From positions 1 through 10,817 of the forward strand of contig JBHELO010000138.1 of assembly GCA_046263055.1 (NCBI GenBank): a stretch of 10,817 nt of DNA, read 5' to 3'. A program made the translations under genes and the position numbers. Positions 6,704-10,817 of this stretch are shown in pieces. The DNA comes from DATAQC01 sp046263055. GTDB lineage: Bacteria; Actinomycetota; Acidimicrobiia; Acidimicrobiales; AC-14. The notes beneath the pieces are model-generated. The model had not been told where the DNA came from, made no database searches, and saw only the letters and a list, made by a program, of their open reading frames with translations. The number at the start of each line of letters is the position of its first letter. Position 1 is the first letter of the stretch.

Positions 6704-7306
6704 ATGCAGACGATGACCTTGCGACGACCGCCGACCAACGGTGAGGGAGACGCTGCCGGCGACCTGGTCCGGCGGGCCGCCGCCTCCGACCAGGCGGCGT
6801 GGACGGCGCTCGTCGAGCGCTTCGGCGGTCTGATCTGGTCGGTGGCCCGGGCCCACGGCCTCGACCGCTGGGAGGCGGCCGACGTGTCCCAGACCGTCTG
6901 GCTGCGCCTGGCCGACCACGTGGACCGCCTGCGCGACCCCGACCGGGTGGGTGCCTGGCTGGCGGCCACCACCCGCCACGAGGCCATCCGGGTCTCCCGC
7001 CTGGGCCGGCGCACGACCCTCACCGCCGACCCCGAGGCGCTCGACGGCGTCGAGCCGGCCGTCGACCAGGACGCCTCCGGCACGGCACTGCTGGACGACG
7101 AGCGGGCCGCCGCCCTGTGGGCCGTCGTCGCCACCATGCCCGAGCGGGCCCAGGCGATGCTCCGCCTCCTGATGTCCGATCCGCCGGCCACCTACCTGGA
7201 GGTGGCTGCCGGTCTGGGCATCCCCATCGGCTCCATCGGCCCGACCCGCCAGCGCTGCCTGCGCGCCCTGCGCGCCCGCTGCCTGAGCGCCGGGATCGAA
7301 CTGTGA
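6704..7306 (+). CDS. Sigma-70 family (ECF-like) RNA polymerase sigma factor
   Basis: A 200-aa protein that would direct RNA polymerase to a specific promoter set. Region 2 covers about residues 20-103: DLVRRAAASDQAAWTALVERF, then the polymerase- and -10-binding part with EAADVSQTVWLRLADH and GAWLAATTRHEAIRVSRLGRR. Region 4 covers about 139-195: MPERAQAMLRLLMSDPP, then the helix-turn-helix EVAAGLGIPIGSIGPTRQRC. Regions 1.2 and 3 are absent, as in ECF factors. The IPIGSIGPTR signature is familiar from actinobacterial members. Neither neighbour is a recognisable anti-sigma factor. The gene after it overlaps its stop codon by 4 bp (GTGA), indicating translational coupling. The repeat array at 6358-6418 is a plausible control region. 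The promoters it recognises cannot be read from this window. Confidence 0.9.
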   Translation: MQTMTLRRPPTNGEGDAAGDLVRRAAASDQAAWTALVERFGGLIWSVARAHGLDRWEAADVSQTVWLRLADHVDRLRDPDRVGAWLAATTRHEAIRVSRLGRRTTLTADPEALDGVEPAVDQDASGTALLDDERAAALWAVVATMPERAQAMLRLLMSDPPATYLEVAAGLGIPIGSIGPTRQRCLRALRARCLSAGIEL

Positions 7307-7665
7307 GGGCGGCGGCGGTCGGCGAGTGGGCGGTCGGCGAGTGGGCGGCCGGCGAGTGGGCGGTCGGCGAGTGGGCGGTCGGCGAGTGGCAGGACGGCCC
7401 GGCGGCGGGATACCTGCGGCCCTGCCCGCCGGGCGACGAGGCCCGACGGGCGGCCCGGGCCGCCCACCCGGCCGCCAGGCGCGTCCTCGCCGGCGTCACC
7501 GACGCCCGGGGTCACGCCGTGGCCGACGGCCGCCCGACCGGCTCGCTCCCGATCGCTCCCGGCCTGGAAGGCGCCGGCACGGGACCCGTTGCTTCCCACC
7601 TGCCGACCCGTCCCCCGGCCACCCCCGAGGCATGGTCCGCCGGCTTGTGGGGCGCGTTCGCCTGA
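7303..7665 (+). CDS. Unrecognised 120-aa protein with N-terminal Gly-Glu-Trp pentapeptide repeats, coupled to the sigma factor
   Basis: I do not recognise this family. The GTG start overlaps the sigma-factor stop (GTGA), a typical coupling arrangement. After MRAAA come five tandem pentapeptides, four VGEW and one AGEW (residues 6-30). Then follows a soluble Ala/Arg/Pro-rich region with one Cys (residue 41), and the protein ends AWSAGLWGAFA. About 92% of codons end in G or C, and the frame is open to the TGA at 7663, which supports real coding. There is no membrane segment, signal peptide or zinc-finger motif. Placement suggests a partner of the sigma factor, perhaps a nonstandard anti-sigma factor or co-regulator; this is inference from position only. 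The alternative is a noncoding 3' region that happens to stay open because of its G/C content. Confidence 0.5.
   Translation: MRAAAVGEWAVGEWAAGEWAVGEWAVGEWQDGPAAGYLRPCPPGDEARRAARAAHPAARRVLAGVTDARGHAVADGRPTGSLPIAPGLEGAGTGPVASHLPTRPPATPEAWSAGLWGAFA
7318..7392 (+). repeat. Five tandem 15-bp units, in-frame minisatellite
   Basis: Units start at 7318, 7333, 7348, 7363 and 7378, with consensus GTCGGCGAGTGGGCG. Copies 1, 2 and 4 are identical, copy 3 has one change (GCC for GTC), and copy 5 diverges only in its last codon (CAG). Near-identity at the DNA level points to recent expansion. Because the unit is 15 bp, gain or loss of copies would change protein length without shifting the frame. Confidence 0.95.
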
Positions 7666-7713
7666 GGCGCCCGAGCGCACCGGGACGCTCCCCAGTGGGC
7701 AGGGCGGGAGCCG

Positions 7714-7719
7714 TAGCCT
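7714..7719 (+). promoter_or_regulatory. -10 element of putA, leaderless type
   Basis: TAGCCT fits TANNNT and ends 6 nt before the GTG at 7726, matching the layout upstream of the LuxR regulator. No Shine-Dalgarno sequence lies at a useful distance from that GTG. No clear -35 element was seen. It implies that putA has its own promoter and is not only read through from the sigma locus. Confidence 0.5.
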
Positions 7720-7725
7720 GATGGC

Positions 7726-10713
7726 GTGGTCGCCTCCCTGGACGACGAGGTCACCGCCCTGGCCCGGCGGCTGGCAGAGCTGGCCGGCCAGCGCTCGGCC
7801 GTCGTGCACTCGTCACGCTGGAGCGAGCGGATGCTGGAGTGGGCGATGTCGCACCCCTCGTTCCGCACCGAGCTGTTCCGCTTCGTCGACGTCTTCCCGG
7901 CCACCACCGACGACTCCGACGTGCTCCGCCACCTGGACGAGTACTTCGAGGGCCCCGACGTGCCCAAGGTCCTCGACCTCGGCCTGGGCGTGGCCGACCA
8001 CGTCCCGTTCGGCCCGGCGGCGGCCGCCACCCTGGCCCGGCGCAACATCGCCCGGGTGGCCGAGCAGTTCATCGTGGGGTCGACGCCCACCGAGGCGGTG
8101 GCCGGCCTGGAGCGCCTGTGGCGACGGGGAAGCGCGTTCACCGTCGACCTCCTGGGTGAGAAGACGGTCACCGAGGCCGAGGCCGACGGATACGCAGCCC
8201 GGGTGTCGGAGCTGCTGCTCGCCCTGGCCGAGGCCGCCCGCCACTGGCCCGCCGACCCCCACCTGGAGGCCGACGACCTCGGGCCCGTGCCCAGGGTCAA
8301 CGTGAGCATAAAGCCCACCGCCCTGGCCTCGCGCTACTCGCCGTTGACCCGGGCCGATGGGCTCGAGCAGGCCAAGTCCCGGCTGCGGCCGTTGCTCCGC
8401 CAGGCCGCCGGGCTGGGGGCCTTCGTCCACTTCGACATGGAGCACTACGAGGTGAAGGACCTCACCCTCCAGCTCTTCCGGGAGCTGCTGGCCGAGCCCG
8501 AGCTGGCCGACCTGGACGCCGGCGTGGTCATCCAGGCCTACCTGAGGGACGCCGGCGACGACCTGGCCGACGTGGTGGCCTTTTCCGCCGCCCGGCCCCG
8601 GCCGCTCACCGTTCGCCTGGTCAAGGGCGCCTACTGGGACACCGAGACGGTGCTGGCCCGGGCCGAGGGGTGGCCCGTTCCCGTCTACGAGCACAAGGCG
8701 GAGACCGACGCCAGCTTCGAGCGTTGCGTCCGCCTGCTCCACGATCACCACGGCGAGGTGCGGGCCGCCTTCGGGAGCCACAACCTGCGCTCGGTGGCGT
8801 ACGCGGTGGAGTACGCCCGGGCCAAGGGGATCCCCGACGACGGCTTCGAGGTCCAGATGCTGCACGGCATGGCCGAGACCGTGCACGCCGCCGTGCGCCG
8901 CCTGGGCCTGCGCCTGCGGGTGTACGCCCCCGTGGGCGACCTGGTGCCTGGCATGTCGTACCTGGTCCGCCGGCTCCTGGAGAACACCGCCAACGAGAGC
9001 TTCGTCCGCCAGCGGTTCGTCGACGGGCGGGAGCTGGACGAGGTGCTGCTGCCGCCGTCGGTGGACACCCTGCCGTCGTTGGCGCCGCCGACCCACCGCC
9101 CGGCCACCGACCCGGCGGCCCCCGGCCCCTACCGCCACGAGCCCCTGGCCGAGTGGCGTCGGGTGGGCGTGCGCGCCGCCTTCGGGGCGGCCGTGGAGCG
9201 GGTGGCGGAAGGATCGATCGGTGGGCGGGTGCCGGCCATCATCGACGGGCGGGAGGTCATGACCGCGGAGACGCTGCCCTCGGTCGACCCGGCCTGCCCG
9301 TCCACCGTGGTGGCGGTGTCGGCGTCGTGCGGCCCGATGGAGGCGGACGCCGCCCTGGCGGCCGCCGCCCGGGCCTGGCCGGCCTGGCAGGCGGCTCCCG
9401 CCGGTGACCGGGCGGCGGTTCTGTTCCGGGCTGCCGAGTGGCTGCGGGCGCGGCGCGACGAGATCGCCGCGCTGGAGGTGTTCGAGGCGGCCAAGCCGTG
9501 GAAGGAGGCCGACGCCGACGTCTGCGAGGCCGTCGACTTCTGCGAGTACTACGGCCGCCAGGCCCTGCGCCTGGACGCCGGCGGCGCCGTGGAGTCGCCC
9601 CCCGGCGAGCGCAACGCCCTGCGCTACGTGGGCCGGGGGGTGGGGGTCGTGATCGCCCCCTGGAACTTCCCGCTGGCCATTCCCGCTGGCATGGTGGCGG
9701 CCGCCCTCGTGACGGGCAACGCCGTGCTGTTCAAGCCCGCCGAGCAGACGCCGGCAGTGGCCCTGCGCCTGGTGGAGGCGCTGCGGGCGGGGGGCGTGCC
9801 CGACGGGGTGCTGGCCTTCCTCCCCGGCCTGGGCGAGGTGGTGGGCGCCCACCTGGTGGCGTCGCCCGAGGTGTCGTTCGTGGCTTTCACCGGCTCCAAG
9901 GACGTGGGCCTGGGCATCGTGGAGGCGGCCGCCCGGCACCGGCCCGGCCAGCGCCACGTCAAGCGGGTGGTGGCCGAGATGGGCGGCAAGAACGCCCTGG
10001 TGGTGGACGCCGACGCCGATCTCGACCAGGCCGTCCCCATCGCCGTGGCCTCCGCCTTCGGTTATTCGGGCCAGAAGTGCTCGGCCGCCTCCCGCCTGGT
10101 GGTGGTCGACGCCGTGCACGACCAGGTCGTGGAGCGCCTGGTGGGCGCAGCCCGGGAGCTGCGCATCGGCCACCCGCAGGACATGGCGGTGGACGTCGGG
10201 CCGCTGATCGACGCCGACGCCTATGAGCGGGTGCGGTCCTACGCGTCGGGGGCGGCTGCCGAGGGCACGGTGATGCTCGACGGCAGCGGCGCCGACCGAC
10301 CGGGAGGCGGGTGGTTCGTGGGCCCGACCATCGTGGACGACGTCGCCCCCGGGGCCCGCCTGGCCACCGAGGAGATCTTCGGTCCGGTGCTGGCCGTGCA
10401 GCGGGCCGAGTCGTTCGACCATGCCCTGGCCCTGGCCAACGACACCGACTACGCCCTGACCGCCGGGGTCGTCTCCCGGTCGCCCTCGCACATCCGGGCC
10501 GCGGTGGACCGGCTGCGGGCCGGCAACGTTTACGTCAACCGCACGATCACGGGGGCGGTGGTCGGCCGCCACCCGTTCGGGGGCTACGGCCTGTCGGGCG
10601 TGGGCTCGAAGGCGGGCGGGCCCGACTACCTGCTCCAGTTCGTCGATCCCCGGGCGGTATCGGAGAACACCCTCCGCCAGGGGTTCGCTCCCGGCCAGGA
10701 CGAGGAGGGCTAG
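7726..10713 (+). CDS. putA: Bifunctional proline dehydrogenase / L-glutamate-gamma-semialdehyde dehydrogenase (minimal PutA)
   Basis: Oxidises proline with FAD to pyrroline-5-carboxylate, then the open semialdehyde to glutamate with NAD+, passing the intermediate inside one 995-aa protein. The proline dehydrogenase barrel spans about residues 90-430: VNVSIKPTAL (191-200, Lys196), FVHFDMEHYE (233-242), RLVKGAYWDTE with Lys300, FEVQMLHGMAE, and the paired Arg415-Arg416 in YLVRRLLENTANESF that bind proline in known PutAs. The aldehyde dehydrogenase part spans about 500-980: APWNFP (Trp646), FTGSK (721-725), general base Glu751 in AEMGGKNA, and catalytic Cys785 in SGQKCSA. There is no N-terminal ribbon-helix-helix DNA-binding domain and no extra C-terminal domain, so it is the short, non-autoregulating PutA type. 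GTG at 7726 is chosen from the -10 element 6 nt upstream. A tRNA gene follows after 12 bp. Confidence 0.96.
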   Translation: MVASLDDEVTALARRLAELAGQRSAVVHSSRWSERMLEWAMSHPSFRTELFRFVDVFPATTDDSDVLRHLDEYFEGPDVPKVLDLGLGVADHVPFGPAAAATLARRNIARVAEQFIVGSTPTEAVAGLERLWRRGSAFTVDLLGEKTVTEAEADGYAARVSELLLALAEAARHWPADPHLEADDLGPVPRVNVSIKPTALASRYSPLTRADGLEQAKSRLRPLLRQAAGLGAFVHFDMEHYEVKDLTLQLFRELLAEPELADLDAGVVIQAYLRDAGDDLADVVAFSAARPRPLTVRLVKGAYWDTETVLARAEGWPVPVYEHKAETDASFERCVRLLHDHHGEVRAAFGSHNLRSVAYAVEYARAKGIPDDGFEVQMLHGMAETVHAAVRRLGLRLRVYAPVGDLVPGMSYLVRRLLENTANESFVRQRFVDGRELDEVLLPPSVDTLPSLAPPTHRPATDPAAPGPYRHEPLAEWRRVGVRAAFGAAVERVAEGSIGGRVPAIIDGREVMTAETLPSVDPACPSTVVAVSASCGPMEADAALAAAARAWPAWQAAPAGDRAAVLFRAAEWLRARRDEIAALEVFEAAKPWKEADADVCEAVDFCEYYGRQALRLDAGGAVESPPGERNALRYVGRGVGVVIAPWNFPLAIPAGMVAAALVTGNAVLFKPAEQTPAVALRLVEALRAGGVPDGVLAFLPGLGEVVGAHLVASPEVSFVAFTGSKDVGLGIVEAAARHRPGQRHVKRVVAEMGGKNALVVDADADLDQAVPIAVASAFGYSGQKCSAASRLVVVDAVHDQVVERLVGAARELRIGHPQDMAVDVGPLIDADAYERVRSYASGAAAEGTVMLDGSGADRPGGGWFVGPTIVDDVAPGARLATEEIFGPVLAVQRAESFDHALALANDTDYALTAGVVSRSPSHIRAAVDRLRAGNVYVNRTITGAVVGRHPFGGYGLSGVGSKAGGPDYLLQFVDPRAVSENTLRQGFAPGQDEEG

Positions 10714-10725
10714 GCTCGACCCACC

Positions 10726-10798
10726 GGGCCGTTGGCGCAGTTGGTAGCGCACTTGCATGACGCGCAAGGGGTCAGAGGTTCGAGTCCTCTACGGCCCA
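10726..10798 (+). tRNA. tRNA-Val, anticodon GAC
   Basis: All four arms fold. The acceptor stem is GGGCCGT/ACGGCCC (10726-10732 with 10791-10797), and the D stem is GCGC/GCGC. The anticodon stem is CTTGC/GCAAG with loop ATGACGC and anticodon GAC at 10759-10761. The variable loop is GGGTC, and the T stem AGAGG/CCTCT has loop TTCGAGT. The discriminator is A (10798), followed by CCG, so the CCA end is not fully encoded and must be added by the CCA-adding enzyme. A35 and C36 are valine identity bases. The anticodon arm resembles that of tRNA-Ala(GGC), but the acceptor has G3-C70 rather than the G3-U70 pair needed for alanine. Confidence 0.93.
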
Positions 10799-10817
10799 CC
10801 GGTGTTTGGGCAGGTCA

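Noticed and set aside
6426..6716. 96-aa ORF overlapping the 52-aa ORF and the sigma-factor start
   Set aside because: Its codon third positions are poorer in G/C than the competing frame, the product is Arg-rich, and it runs into the sigma gene in another frame.
7813..10767. Long open frame (984 codons) antisense to putA
   Set aside because: His/Gly/Arg-rich shadow of a securely identified gene; it also runs through the tRNA.

Overview
This is a very GC-rich window with strong G/C preference at third codon positions, GTG starts and leaderless-type promoters. All of this suggests a high-GC actinobacterium, possibly of the Acidimicrobiia; the lineage is inferred from composition and gene style only. 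No insertion sequence, phage gene, CRISPR array or rRNA was seen. Most of the window looks like ordinary chromosome. The least explained part is the sigma-factor locus at about 6300-7670.

Layout from left to right: (1) A pyruvate kinase gene on + (184-1629), preceded by a perfect inverted repeat and a -10 element that puts the transcription start at or next to the ATG. (2) A convergent YbhN/UPF0104-type membrane protein on - (1754-3016), with a GC-rich hairpin between the two converging genes. (3) Divergent from it, a large LAL-type LuxR regulator on + (3120-6296) with AAA ATPase, helical repeat and C-terminal LuxR helix-turn-helix parts, followed by two tandem hairpins. (4) A stretch of about 400 bp (6297-6703) with three short A/T-containing repeats, an inverted repeat and a probable 52-codon gene. 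(5) An ECF-like sigma factor (6704-7306). A 120-aa unrecognised protein (7303-7665) overlaps its stop codon and begins with five tandem copies of a Gly-Glu-Trp pentapeptide. (6) A minimal bifunctional proline catabolic enzyme PutA (7726-10713). (7) A tRNA-Val(GAC) gene 12 bp after putA (10726-10798).

Pyruvate kinase and PutA are central metabolism: the last ATP-forming step of glycolysis, and proline to glutamate oxidation. The LAL regulator, the small ORF, the sigma factor and the GEW-repeat protein form a possible regulatory block. The sequence does not show what signal or targets it has. No conventional anti-sigma factor (zinc-binding or single-TM type) lies beside the sigma gene, which makes the two small unrecognised proteins the obvious candidate partners.

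Three genes (pyruvate kinase, the LAL regulator, putA) have a TANNNT-like -10 hexamer ending 6-7 nt before the start codon, so they probably give leaderless mRNAs. The sigma factor and the small ORF before it instead have G-rich Shine-Dalgarno sequences, so the window mixes two modes of translation initiation.
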